From contig DAITAZ010000001.1 of the NCBI GenBank assembly GCA_036824045.1, forward strand, positions 1 through 64,000: a stretch of DNA of 64,000 nucleotides, given 5' to 3'. Of the stretch, positions 9,117-17,330 are shown in pieces (position 1 is the first letter of the stretch; every line of letters starts with the position of its first letter). A model generated the notes under the pieces. That model was not told the DNA's origin, ran no database searches, and saw only the letters and a program-made list of their open reading frames with translations. The translations under genes were made by a program, and so were the position numbers. The DNA comes from DAITAZ01 sp036824045 (lineage in GTDB: Bacteria > Pseudomonadota > Gammaproteobacteria > Burkholderiales > Rhodocyclaceae).

Positions 9117-9136
9117 ACCTGCATGCCTTGCAGGTC
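9116..9136. repeat. Perfect 8-bp inverted repeat at the predicted transcription start
   Basis: Arms GACCTGCA (9116-9123) and TGCAGGTC (9129-9136) are exact reverse complements with a five-base centre. The site begins at the last base of the sigma-28 -10 element, so it covers the expected start of transcription. It could be a repressor site or a 5' hairpin in the mRNA. There is no T-run after it, so it is not a standard terminator for the preceding gene. Confidence 0.5.
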
Positions 9137-9186
9137 GGGCGCCCTCGCACGCCTGCTGATCGGACACGCGGCCCCACGGAAGAAGC

Positions 9187-10296
9187 ATGATTGATTGCGT
9201 ACTCAGCTACTCGCCCAAGGATTCCGAACGGGTCAAACCCATCGTCGACGCCTTGCGCCGCGCAGGCCTGACGGTCTGGTGGCGCTGGCGGGCACCCAAC
9301 GAGCCCGAACCGGGCCGGGTGCGGGCCGGCCAGCTCGCCCGCAGCCATTGCGTGGTGGTGTGCTGGACCCGCGCCGCCCTCGACCCCGAAAACCAGTGCG
9401 TGCTCCAGGAAGCGCGCTTCGCCCGCAGCCGGGGCACCCTGGTGAATCTCGCCCTCGAACCCACCCTCATCCCGGGCGAACTGGCCGTCGACGCCCCCCT
9501 CGATCTGGCCGACAGCGCATGTCCCACCACCGACCCCCGGTGGGAACAGGTGGTGCGCGCCATCCGCGCCATGGCCCCGGGCGCCAGCGCCCCGGTACCG
9601 TCGCCAACCTCGGCGCTGACGCCGCCCACCCCGACGCCCGCGCCGGGGGCCGCCGTACTGACAGCCCCCGGCCCGTTGTCGCTGGACGGGCTGCCCGCCG
9701 CCCCGCGCCCGCCCCTGCCCTGGAACCGCTTGGCCACGGCCGCCGGCGCCCTGGCCATGGCAGCACTGGTCGCCCACAACCTTCCCGTGCTGCGTTCGCT
9801 GTGTCACGACGATTCGGTGCGGGACGCCTGCGTGGCGGCAGGGGTCGAAGGCGTGGCAAGCCGCGCGGAAGAATACGCCTGGCTGATGGCCGAGGCCCGC
9901 CGCGGCCCGGACGACTACCGCAAGTACCTGGACGCCTGGCCCCAGGGCCTCTACGCCGATATCGCCCAGGTACGGCTCAAGCACTGCGCCCGCGTCACCG
10001 AAGTGCATTGGCGCCGCCAGGACGACGCCCTGCCCCTGGTGATGCTGGGCAGCAGCGAACCCGCCCCCACCCGCAACGCGGCCCGCGAGCTGCTCGCCCC
10101 CGCCGTGCGCGACCGGGCCGAAGCCCTGTGCGGCATTTACGGCCGCAGCGACAGCTACCGCCTGCTGCGGGTGCGCAGCGAACACGATGGCTGGCGGTGC
10201 GACAAGGACGACGGCGGTTGGCGCTGCAACTACGACGGCCAGGTGGTGTGCGAGCTGGAAGCCCGCGCCACCGTCACCCGCGACCGCTGCCAGTAG
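9187..10296 (+). CDS. TIR-domain membrane protein B; catalytic Glu present
   Basis: 369 aa, ATG at 9187. Residues 1-125 are a TIR_2-type domain with the SYSPKDSERV first motif, GLTVWWRW and CVVVCWTRAAL. Glu75 (GAA at 9409) sits in VLQEARFA, the position of the catalytic glutamate of TIR NAD hydrolases. A Pro/Thr/Ala-rich linker (~130-178) leads to one membrane helix (~181-199). The periplasmic part repeats the architecture of the paralogue: a DYRKYLDAWPQGLYADIAQVRL helix pair and a four-cysteine C-terminal region. It lies 152 bases after the first TIR gene and has its own sigma-28-type promoter. Likely role: signalling by NAD cleavage or by TIR assembly; this is inference. Confidence 0.85.
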   Translation: MIDCVLSYSPKDSERVKPIVDALRRAGLTVWWRWRAPNEPEPGRVRAGQLARSHCVVVCWTRAALDPENQCVLQEARFARSRGTLVNLALEPTLIPGELAVDAPLDLADSACPTTDPRWEQVVRAIRAMAPGASAPVPSPTSALTPPTPTPAPGAAVLTAPGPLSLDGLPAAPRPPLPWNRLATAAGALAMAALVAHNLPVLRSLCHDDSVRDACVAAGVEGVASRAEEYAWLMAEARRGPDDYRKYLDAWPQGLYADIAQVRLKHCARVTEVHWRRQDDALPLVMLGSSEPAPTRNAARELLAPAVRDRAEALCGIYGRSDSYRLLRVRSEHDGWRCDKDDGGWRCNYDGQVVCELEARATVTRDRCQ

Positions 10297-10324
10297 CCCG
10301 CCCGAAGCCGCATCCGGTGCATGC

Positions 10325-10330
10325 TAGAAT
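10325..10330 (+). promoter_or_regulatory. Possible -10 box (TAGAAT) for thiS
   Basis: TAGAAT at 10325-10330 lies 34 bases upstream of the thiS start. A matching -35 hexamer is not evident. The leader is far too short for a TPP riboswitch. Confidence 0.3.
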
Positions 10331-10363
10331 CGGCGGCTTACGCAAGCCCGCCGACCGCACACC

Positions 10364-10567
10364 GTGATCGCCCTCACCATCAACGGCCAGAGCCAGACCC
10401 TGCCCCACCCCATGACCGTCGCCCAGTGGCTGGAGCACGCGGGCCTGGCCGGCAAGCGGGTGGCTGTGGAGCGCAACGGCGAAATCGTTCCCCGCAGCCT
10501 GCACGGGCAGACCCCCCTCGCCGCCGGCGACCGGATCGAGGTCGTGGTCGCCGTGGGCGGCGGCTGA
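10364..10567 (+). CDS. thiS: Sulfur carrier protein ThiS
   Basis: 67 aa with the ubiquitin-like fold of ThiS (MIALTINGQ, VAVERNGEIVPRS, GDRIEVVVAVGGG) and the C-terminal Gly-Gly that is adenylated and thiocarboxylated. It carries sulfur for the thiazole ring of thiamine. It starts at a GTG at 10364, with no strong ribosome site, and is followed 62 bases later by thiG, its known partner. The thiazole genes thiO/thiH and the ThiF activator are not in the window. Confidence 0.95.
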   Translation: MIALTINGQSQTLPHPMTVAQWLEHAGLAGKRVAVERNGEIVPRSLHGQTPLAAGDRIEVVVAVGGG

Positions 10568-10629
10568 ACGCCCGCGCCCCGGCGGCTCGGCACGCGCCGC
10601 CCCGCCTCCCTTCCCTTGAGCGCCAGACC

Positions 10630-11415
10630 ATGACCGACACCCTCGCCATTGCCGGAAAATCCTACGGTTCCCGCCTGCTGGTGGGCACGGGCAAATACAA
10701 GGATTTCGACGAAACCCGGGCCGCCATCGAAGCAAGCGGCGCCGCGATCGTCACCGTCGCCATCCGCCGTACCAACATTGGCCAGGAGCCCGGTCAGCCC
10801 AACCTGCTGGACGTGCTGCCGCCGGACCGCTACACCATCCTGCCCAACACCGCCGGCTGCTACACCGCCGACGACGCGGTGCGCACCCTGCGCCTGGCGC
10901 GGGAGCTGCTCGATGGCCACAAGCTGGTCAAACTGGAAGTGCTGGGTGACCCCAACACCTTGTTCCCCAACATGCCGGAGACCCTCAAGGCAGCCGAAAC
11001 CCTGGTGAAGGACGGTTTCGACGTCATGGTGTATTGCTCCGACGATCCGATCCAGGCCCGCATGCTCGAAGAACTGGGTTGCGTGGCAGTCATGCCCCTG
11101 GCCAGCCTCATTGGTTCCGGCATGGGTATCCTCAACCCCTGGAACCTGCGGCTCATCATCGACCAGTCCCGGGTGCCGGTGCTGGTGGACGCGGGCGTGG
11201 GCACCGCATCCGATGCGGCCATCGCCATGGAGCTGGGCTGCGACGGCGTGTTGATGAACACCGCCATCGCCGGTGCCCGTGCGCCGGTACGCATGGCCCG
11301 GGCCATGCGCCTGGCGGTGGAAGCCGGGCGCGAGGCCTACCTGGCCGGACGCATGCCGCGCAAGCTCTACAGCGCCGACCCCAGTTCGCCCAGCGGCGGC
11401 CTCATCGGCTCCTGA
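10630..11415 (+). CDS. thiG: Thiazole synthase ThiG
   Basis: 261 aa, normal length for the family. ThiG condenses 1-deoxy-D-xylulose 5-phosphate, dehydroglycine and ThiS-bound sulfur to form thiazole phosphate. The (beta/alpha)8 barrel motifs are clear: SRLLVGTGKY at the N-terminus, LVKLEVLGD with the Schiff-base lysine, VMVYCSDDP, and the phosphate-binding PVLVDAGVGTASDAAIAMELGCDGVL. The ATG at 10630 (MTDTLAIAG) is chosen over longer in-frame extensions because homology begins there. Cotranscribed with thiS. Confidence 0.96.
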   Translation: MTDTLAIAGKSYGSRLLVGTGKYKDFDETRAAIEASGAAIVTVAIRRTNIGQEPGQPNLLDVLPPDRYTILPNTAGCYTADDAVRTLRLARELLDGHKLVKLEVLGDPNTLFPNMPETLKAAETLVKDGFDVMVYCSDDPIQARMLEELGCVAVMPLASLIGSGMGILNPWNLRLIIDQSRVPVLVDAGVGTASDAAIAMELGCDGVLMNTAIAGARAPVRMARAMRLAVEAGREAYLAGRMPRKLYSADPSSPSGGLIGS

Positions 11416-11495
11416 CGCCATCCGTTCCCGTTTCCGGCTGGGGCCATCGGCCCCGCCCCCATTGCGCAAGGCCCGCCAGCGGCGGGGCAGTATCC

Positions 11496-12224
11496 ATGAG
11501 CACATCCACCGAACACGCCCCCGAAGCCCCTGAAACCGCCCCCGCCCACGGCCACATCCGCAGTTACGTGCGCCGCGCCGGCCGGGTGTCCAACGCCCAG
11601 GGCCGTTACCTGGAAGAATGGCTGCCCCGCATCGGCGTGCCGTATCAGCCGGCGGTGCTGGACCTGGACGCGACCTTCGGCCGCCCCGGCCCCAAGATCC
11701 TGGAGATCGGCTTCGGCATGGGCGAAACCACCGCCCGCATCGCCCAGGCGCGGCCGGGCGAAGACTTTCTCGCCCTCGAAATTCACACTCCGGGCATTGG
11801 CAATCTGTGCAAACTCATCGCCACCGAGGGCATCGCCAATCTGCGCATCTGCGCCCACGACGCGGTGGAAGTCCTGCGGGACATGATCGCCCCCGGAGTC
11901 CTGGCCGGCATCCATGTGTACTTCCCCGATCCCTGGCCCAAGAAGCGCCACCACAAACGGCGGCTGCTGCAGCCCCCCTTCGTGGCCGAACTGGCCCGGC
12001 GGCTGGCGCCCGGTGGCTATATCCACTGCGCCACCGACGTGGAGGACTACGCCCTGCAGATGCGCGAGGTGTTGAGCGGCGAGCCCTTGCTGGAAAATAC
12101 CGCCGGCCCGGACACGGACGGCTTCGCCCCTCGCCCCGACTACCGGCCCGAAACCAAGTTTGAGGCCCGGGGCCTGCGGCTGGGCCACGGGGTGTGGGAT
12201 CTCATCTTCCGCCGCCGGGGCTGA
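11496..12224 (+). CDS. trmB: tRNA (guanine-N7-)-methyltransferase
   Basis: 242 aa. TrmB forms m7G46 in the variable loop of tRNA using S-adenosylmethionine. The AdoMet-binding loop KILEIGFGMGETT, the acidic second motif LALEIHTPGI, and the catalytic FPDPWPKKRHHKRRL typical of this family are all present, as is ETKFEARGLRLGHGVWDL near the end. The ATG at 11496 is preceded by GGGGCAG. It follows thiG after 80 bases, a common order in Betaproteobacteria. Confidence 0.95.
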   Translation: MSTSTEHAPEAPETAPAHGHIRSYVRRAGRVSNAQGRYLEEWLPRIGVPYQPAVLDLDATFGRPGPKILEIGFGMGETTARIAQARPGEDFLALEIHTPGIGNLCKLIATEGIANLRICAHDAVEVLRDMIAPGVLAGIHVYFPDPWPKKRHHKRRLLQPPFVAELARRLAPGGYIHCATDVEDYALQMREVLSGEPLLENTAGPDTDGFAPRPDYRPETKFEARGLRLGHGVWDLIFRRRG

Positions 12225-12230
12225 CGGCGC

Positions 12231-12252
12231 GCGGGCGGCAGCTCCCGCCCGC
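12231..12252. terminator. GC-rich hairpin between convergent genes
   Basis: Arms GCGGGCGG (12231-12238) and CCGCCCGC (12245-12252) are exact reverse complements around a six-base loop, in the 33 bases between the converging ends of trmB and the leftward gene. No T-run follows on either strand, so if it ends transcription it is a non-canonical terminator. Confidence 0.4.
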
Positions 12253-12257
12253 CGTGC

Positions 12258-13865
12258 TCACTTCACCGGCTCCACCTTGCGGCCGGCTTCCTGCACCCGG
12301 TAAAAGCTCACCGCCGGACGGGTATCCACCTTCAGCGCGCCGAATTCCGGCAGCGTCAGCTTCACACCGCTGTAGGCCTTGAGCGGCGACTGGGCAAGCA
12401 CCAGCCATTCCCGGTGGGGCGCCTTGCCCAACACCAGCGCCGTGGCAAAAACCGGTACCGCAACGTTCTTGTTCCACGGGTAGGGGGGATTCACGTCCGC
12501 GTCCAGCATGAACCAGCGCGGGGCTTTCTCGTACTTCTCGGGCACGCCGAAGCTCCACGGGTGCTTCTGGCTGGGATGGGGCACCAGCGTGCCCTTGCGC
12601 CAGAAGCGGCGCAGCACCGGATTCTCATGCACCCGGTCCACCGCCTCCATGATGGCGTAGAAGCGTTCATCCGCCACCTTCAGGTCCGGCTCCTGGAACT
12701 GGAACTCCCGCACCACCCGCGGGCGGGCCACCCACATGCCGAACTCCACAAAGCCCTGATAGCGGGCCACCGGGTAGGCCTCGCCCGCCGCGAGATACCG
12801 GCCACGGACACCGGGGCCGCCATCCCAGGTGGAGATCTCCCACCAGAAATCCGGCCGCCGGGCGAGCATTTCATCCACGAAAAGCGGCCAGCTCATCACC
12901 CCTACCTGAGGGCTGACGACACCCCGGTCGCTGTAGTCCTTGAGCCAGTCGTAGACGTAGTAGGACGGCGAGGCGCCATCCCACCAGTCCGCCCGCTGAT
13001 GCTCGGACACGGATTCATACTCGCCGGGATAGCTGAACACGCCCAGCCAGTGAAACGCGTCGTAGCCGACAAAGATGGAGTTTGCCTTCCAGCCCGCCTG
13101 GGTCAGCACATCCTTCATCCCGCCCTGAACCGCCCGGTAGCGAATGCGGTACTGCTCGGCGGCAATCCGGCGCCGGTCCTCGAGCGTCTTGCAGTCGGTG
13201 CAGAAGCGGGTGTAACGCACGTCCTGGTGGGCATCCGACAGAAACAGCCGGGACGGCTCGTTGTTGGACAGCCACTGCACCAGCGGCGGCTCCGGGTAAG
13301 CCTTTTGCAGCGCCTCCATGCGAGCCCGGGGGAGGTGGTCCTGCCCCGCCTGGCGCCAGTGTTCCACCGGGCCGAAGGGCGAGATCTGCTCCCGGACCTT
13401 GCCGCTCAGCTCCACCGTGGCCGGGTTCTTGTCCCCGGCCAGCTTGGTGAACTTGGTCTCCCGGTAGAGATCCCACTCGGGCTGGAAGTAGAGCATGGTG
13501 AAGGGCAGCTTCATGGCCCCGGCGCGGCGCATGGCATCCGTGTCCTCGCCATAGCCCGGCCCGTTGGCATGCACGGGGAAGATGGGCAACAGGTGGTGCC
13601 CGGCCTCCACCAGATCGAGTTGGCGATCCGGGTGGAACACCGGCTGGGGATAGAAGCCGTTGCCGTCGGGCGAAAGGTGGGTGACCCACCGCGACACCAG
13701 GGGCAAGGGCCTGCCCAGCGGGTCATTGGCCTTGCGCAGGGCCTCGGCACGGATGGCCTCGGCCACCGGCAACGTCTTGTCCGGCCCGGCATCCGCCGCG
13801 GCGCTCATCGCCACCGTCATTGCGGCCACCGCCGCAGCCTGCAGTAAATATTTGCTTTTCAACAC
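12258..13865 (-). CDS. Exported protein of unknown function, possibly TIM-barrel
   Basis: The open frame extends upstream to 14792, but the GTG at 13865 has CCGGAGGG six bases before it and opens a good signal peptide (LLQAAAVAAMTVAMSAAADAG), so 535 aa is preferred. The mature protein is rich in aromatic residues (WVTHLSPDGNGFYPQPVFHP, FFPVH-like LPIFPVHANGPGYG, FWWEISTWDGGPG, PSYYVYDWLKDY). Buried Trp, Tyr, Asp and Glu clusters of this kind occur in glycoside-hydrolase-like barrels, but no family motif is recognised. It stands alone, divergent from the methyltransferase-like gene. Periplasmic location is likely. Confidence 0.75.
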   Translation of the reverse strand: MLKSKYLLQAAAVAAMTVAMSAAADAGPDKTLPVAEAIRAEALRKANDPLGRPLPLVSRWVTHLSPDGNGFYPQPVFHPDRQLDLVEAGHHLLPIFPVHANGPGYGEDTDAMRRAGAMKLPFTMLYFQPEWDLYRETKFTKLAGDKNPATVELSGKVREQISPFGPVEHWRQAGQDHLPRARMEALQKAYPEPPLVQWLSNNEPSRLFLSDAHQDVRYTRFCTDCKTLEDRRRIAAEQYRIRYRAVQGGMKDVLTQAGWKANSIFVGYDAFHWLGVFSYPGEYESVSEHQRADWWDGASPSYYVYDWLKDYSDRGVVSPQVGVMSWPLFVDEMLARRPDFWWEISTWDGGPGVRGRYLAAGEAYPVARYQGFVEFGMWVARPRVVREFQFQEPDLKVADERFYAIMEAVDRVHENPVLRRFWRKGTLVPHPSQKHPWSFGVPEKYEKAPRWFMLDADVNPPYPWNKNVAVPVFATALVLGKAPHREWLVLAQSPLKAYSGVKLTLPEFGALKVDTRPAVSFYRVQEAGRKVEPVK

Positions 13866-14030
13866 CAAAACCCTCCGGCAACGCGCCTTCAACGACAGCC
13901 ATGATAACCAAGGGACCCGCGCCCCACCGCAACAATTGCGCCCGCCCGGCCTCCACATTCCCCATGAACGGGGCCGTAGCGGCACCGTATTCCGCACTTG
14001 CCGCTGCCGGGCTGCGGCTACGATGCACCC

Positions 14031-14762
14031 ATGCCGCCGCCCCAGCACGGCCTCCGTGCCGATCCCTCCGGACACCCGACGCCCCCGGCCTGGCTCGCCC
14101 CCAGCGGCGGGCTGCGTTACCACCTGCGCGCCCTGCGCTACCACCGGCGACACTGGCGCGCCTTCCGCGCCACCGTCGCCGGCTGGCTCGCCCACTGGCA
14201 ACCGGCAACCCGGAATCTGGTGCTGGTCGGGCCCAGCGCCGGGCACACCCTGGACGCCGCCTTCCTGCGGCGCTTCGCCCACATCCTGGCGCTGGAGCCG
14301 GACCCCCTCGCCCGCCTGTGGCTGCGCCAGCGCTTTCGCCACCCCGGGCTGGAGTTCGCCACACTGGACATCCTCCGCCAGCCCGCCCACCGCAGCGCAC
14401 TGGACGCGCTCACCCTGGATGCGGCCCTCCTCTTCTGCAACGTCCTGGGCCAGGTGGCCCCCGCCGACGGCTGGGACGGCCTGCAGCACTGGCTCGCCCG
14501 GCGTCACTGGGCAAGCTACCACGACACGGTTTCCACCTCCCGCCCGCCTGACGCCCAAGGTGAATACGCCAGCGAACACCCCGAAAAACTGGAAGCCCTG
14601 GTCGGTCGCTTCTGGCACGGCGGCGAGATTGCCCTGGTGGATCACGGCACCCTGGCACTCCACGCCCGCGGCCTCGCCCGCTACACCCTGTGGCCGCTCA
14701 CGCCCCGCCAGCACCACCTGATCGGCTGGGTGAGCCACACCCCCGGGGAGCCCGCACCATGA
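14031..14762 (+). CDS. Probable SAM-dependent methyltransferase-like protein
   Basis: 243 aa from the ATG at 14031 (MPPPQHGL). A Rossmann start NLVLVGPSAGHTLD, an acidic strand end ILALEPDPLARLWLRQRF, and a third strand LEFATLDIL fit the class I methyltransferase order, and LLFCNVLGQVA occupies the motif IV place. The glycine loop (VGPSAG) is degenerate, so catalytic activity is uncertain. No neighbour suggests a substrate. The composition is very rich in Arg, Leu and His, as is usual for this GC content. Confidence 0.6.
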   Translation: MPPPQHGLRADPSGHPTPPAWLAPSGGLRYHLRALRYHRRHWRAFRATVAGWLAHWQPATRNLVLVGPSAGHTLDAAFLRRFAHILALEPDPLARLWLRQRFRHPGLEFATLDILRQPAHRSALDALTLDAALLFCNVLGQVAPADGWDGLQHWLARRHWASYHDTVSTSRPPDAQGEYASEHPEKLEALVGRFWHGGEIALVDHGTLALHARGLARYTLWPLTPRQHHLIGWVSHTPGEPAP

Positions 14763-14888
14763 CCAGGGACTGCACCAACTTCCTCGCCGCATCAGTCAGT
14801 TAGCGGCGCCCGCACCCTCGCGGGGCATGCCCGGCTGTGGTAATCTGCTTGATTGCTTTTCACCGGCACCCCCTGCCACGAGACCGCC

Positions 14889-16632
14889 ATGAGCGACACC
14901 CCGCGCCGCAAGACCCTTACCCTCACCAACAAGGCCGAGCGCCAACCCGGACGCAAACCGGTGCGACCGCTACGGCCGGGCAGCCGCTGGGTACCCCCGG
15001 GCAGCGGGCAGGCGCCAACCGAGGATGCGCCCGCCGAAACCCGTGAAGCCACAGGCGAAGACGGGAGCCCGCCTCAGGCACGGCCGGGAAAGCCGCGCAG
15101 CCAGGGCGAGCGGCCCCAGCGGTCCGGCCCCCGGGAAGGGCAACCGCGTTTCACCCGTTCGGACAAGGCTGAACGCCCTGGCCGGGAGGACAGGCCCCGG
15201 GGCCCGCGCCCTGATTACCGGAACGAGCGCCCCCGCCCCGACGGCAAACCCGAGTTCCGCCCCCGCACCCGCCCGGCGGAAGGCGAGGCCCGCCCCAACC
15301 GACCGCGCCAGGGCCGGGAGGNNNNNNNNNNNNNNNNNNNNNNNNNNNNNNNNNNNNNNNNNNNNNNNNNNNNNNNNNNNNNNNNNNNNNNNNNNNNNNN
15401 NNNNNNNNNNNNNNNNNNNNNGTGGTTTCAACCGGGAGGGTGGTTTCAACCGGGAGGGTGGTTTCAACCGGGAGGGTGGTTTCAACCGGGAGGGCCGGCG
15501 GCCCTCCGACCGTCCTTTCAGCCGCCCCGGCGAGCAGCCGGACTTTCGCCCCCGTGAGCGCAATGGCGGCGAGACCCCCCGCTTCCACCGGGAAGGGCGA
15601 AACGAGTCCGAGCGGGAGCGCCCCCGTGGCACCGGCCCGCGTGGCGAGGGCCGGCCCGGATTCCCCCGGCCCGAAGGCAAGCCAGAGTTCCGCCCCCGGG
15701 ACGGCGCCCGCGCTGAAGGCCCCCGTTTCCATCGGGAAGGGCGGCCGGAGGGCAGCGAGAAACCCACGTTCCGGCCCGAGCGCCCGCCCCGCGCCGCGGA
15801 ACGCTTCGCCCCACGCAAGGACACCGCCGACCGACCGCCGCGGCCGCGGACAGACACGCCATCCACCCCGGCCGAACGCCCGCGTTCGGCTGCCTTGCCC
15901 GCCGCGCTGCCTCGCCTGTCCAAGCGCATGGCCGATCAGGGCCTGTGCTCCCGTCGCGAAGCGGACGAGTGGATCGAGAACGGATGGGTGAAGGTGGACG
16001 GCAAGGTGGTGGACACCCTGGGGGCCCGCATCACGCCCGATGCCCGCATCGAGGTGGACCGCTCCGCCACGGCCCACCAGGCCGCGCGGGTGACCATCCT
16101 GCTGCACAAGCCGGTGGGCTATGTTTCCGGGCAGGCGGAAGAGGGCTACGTGGCTGCGGCCACCCTGATCCGGCCCGAAAACCGCTGGGCGGAAGACCCG
16201 ATGCCCCTGCGCTTCCGGCCCTCGCAACTGCGCGGCCTGGCCCCGGCCGGCCGGCTGGACATCGACTCCACCGGCCTGCTGGTGCTCACCCAGGACGGCC
16301 GGGTGGCCCGCCACCTCATCTCCGACGATTCACAGGTGGAAAAGGAATACCTGGTGCGGGTGGAAGGCCGGCTGAGCGAGGCCGGGTTGAAGCAACTCAA
16401 CCACGGCCTGGAACTGGATGGCCAGGCGCTGCGCCCGGCCCGCGTTTCGTGGCAGAACGAAGACCAGCTCCGCTTCGTCCTGCGGGAGGGCCGCAAACGC
16501 CAGATCCGCCGCATGTGCGAACTGGTGGGGCTCAAGGTCACGGGTCTGAAGCGCGTGCGCATCGGCAGCGTGGTGCTGGGCAAGCTCCCGCCCGGCCAAT
16601 GGCGCTACCTGCGCTGGGACGAAAAGTTCTGA
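14889..16632 (+). CDS. RsuA/RluF-family rRNA pseudouridine synthase with long Arg/Gly/Glu-rich extension (contains assembly gap)
   Basis: The catalytic half begins near 15910: an S4 RNA-binding domain (LSKRMADQGLCSRREADEWI) and then the pseudouridine synthase core with catalytic Asp in GRLDIDSTGLLVL, EKEYLVRVEG and GRKRQIRRMCELVG. The detail is closer to RluF than to RluB. Before it is an unusual disordered extension of over 300 residues, rich in Arg, Pro, Gly and Glu, with FxREGR and GKPEFRPR motifs. The reading frame changes across the 100-N gap at 15322-15421, but both flanks agree if the missing piece is a whole number of 18-base repeats, so no frameshift is inferred. The ATG at 14889 (MSDTPRRKTLTL) is chosen as start. 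It modifies rRNA in the cytoplasm. Confidence 0.88.
15322..15421. other. 100-N assembly gap in a tandem repeat
   Basis: Exactly 100 N, a placeholder rather than a measured length. The base before it ends a GGGAGG and the base after it begins GTGGTTTCAACC, which is exactly the repeat phase, so the missing sequence should be n x 18 bases of the repeat that follows. That also restores the reading frame. Confidence 0.9.
15422..15493 (+). repeat. Four 18-bp tandem repeats encoding GFNREG
   Basis: Four perfect copies of GTGGTTTCAACCGGGAGG (15422-15439, 15440-15457, 15458-15475, 15476-15493). In frame they encode repeated Gly-Gly-Phe-Asn-Arg-Glu units, similar to RGG/FG-type RNA-binding or condensate-forming segments. 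The copy number is unknown because the array runs into the gap. Perfect DNA identity suggests recent expansion by slippage. Confidence 0.92.
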
Positions 16633-16654
16633 GCCGGAGCCGGGGCGCGGGCGC

Positions 16655-17230
16655 TCACTCGATGATCAGTGACTCGATCCAGCGCGCCCCCGGGGAAATG
16701 TCGGAGCGCATGGATGGCTCGAACGGCGGCTCGTTCAGCCTGTCCGGCGGTGCGCCGATGGTGTTCAGGTCCACCGCCTGCGGCCGGCCCAAAAGGCCCC
16801 GCTCGCCGGGCTCCAGGCGGAAGTACAGGCCGTTCCAGAGCTTGGCCCCGAACTCGCCGGGCAGCTTGAAGAAGAAGAGCAGGCTGTGCTCCAGCCACGC
16901 CAGGTTGTTCCGGCTGACGCTGGCCGGATGCGCGTAGGGGTAGGGCACGTGGCACACCAGTTCGCCCGTCCCCTCCAGGCACTTGAACTCCTTCATCGAC
17001 AGGAAGTGATCCGAGAACCGCGCGTGCTCCAGCGCCACGACGAAGGTGGCGGACCCGTCCCCCCGCGGCTCGAAGTGCACCGTCCCCAGGGCAATCCGTT
17101 CCTGCCCCCGGGTGACGGCGGTGATGGTCTTGCGTCCCTGCAGTTCCCAGCCCGATGCCACGGAAGGTGCCGCCGCAAGCAGCGCGCATAGCAAGGCGAC
17201 TGCCGGCCGGATTGATCGCCTGCGCTCCAT
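16655..17230 (-). CDS. Exported protein of unknown function
   Basis: 191 aa, ATG at 17230 with GGAGGG upstream. Residues 1-26 form a signal peptide (PAVALLCALLAAAPSVASG). The mature part is beta-rich (RKTITAVTRGQERIALGTVHFEP, SATFVVALEHARF) with two cysteines in FKCLEGTGELVCHVPYPY, which could form a disulfide. No named family is recognised. It converges with the pseudouridine synthase gene (22 bases). Confidence 0.75.
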   Translation of the reverse strand: MERRRSIRPAVALLCALLAAAPSVASGWELQGRKTITAVTRGQERIALGTVHFEPRGDGSATFVVALEHARFSDHFLSMKEFKCLEGTGELVCHVPYPYAHPASVSRNNLAWLEHSLLFFFKLPGEFGAKLWNGLYFRLEPGERGLLGRPQAVDLNTIGAPPDRLNEPPFEPSMRSDISPGARWIESLIIE

Positions 17231-17330
17231 GATCCGCCCTCCTTCACTTCACCTCTGGAGCGCCTAGCTTACTCCTCGCCCGGGCCCGAAGCATCGGCGG
17301 TACGGCATGCGACCCCGGCCACGCGGGACC

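Noticed and set aside
10297..10363. TPP riboswitch before thiS
   Set aside because: Only 67 bases lie between the preceding gene and thiS, too short, and no THI-box core is visible.
13866..14792. N-terminal extension of the exported unknown protein to 844 codons
   Set aside because: The upstream part runs antisense through the methyltransferase-like gene, has no homology, and the GTG at 13865 has an excellent ribosome site followed by a signal peptide.
15322..15421. Frameshift in the pseudouridine synthase gene at the N run
   Set aside because: The frame change depends on the arbitrary length 100. The repeat phase on both sides fits an in-frame 18n insert.
15422..15493. CRISPR-like array
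   Set aside because: The repeats are directly adjacent, without spacers, 18 bases long and encode GFNREG in frame within a gene.
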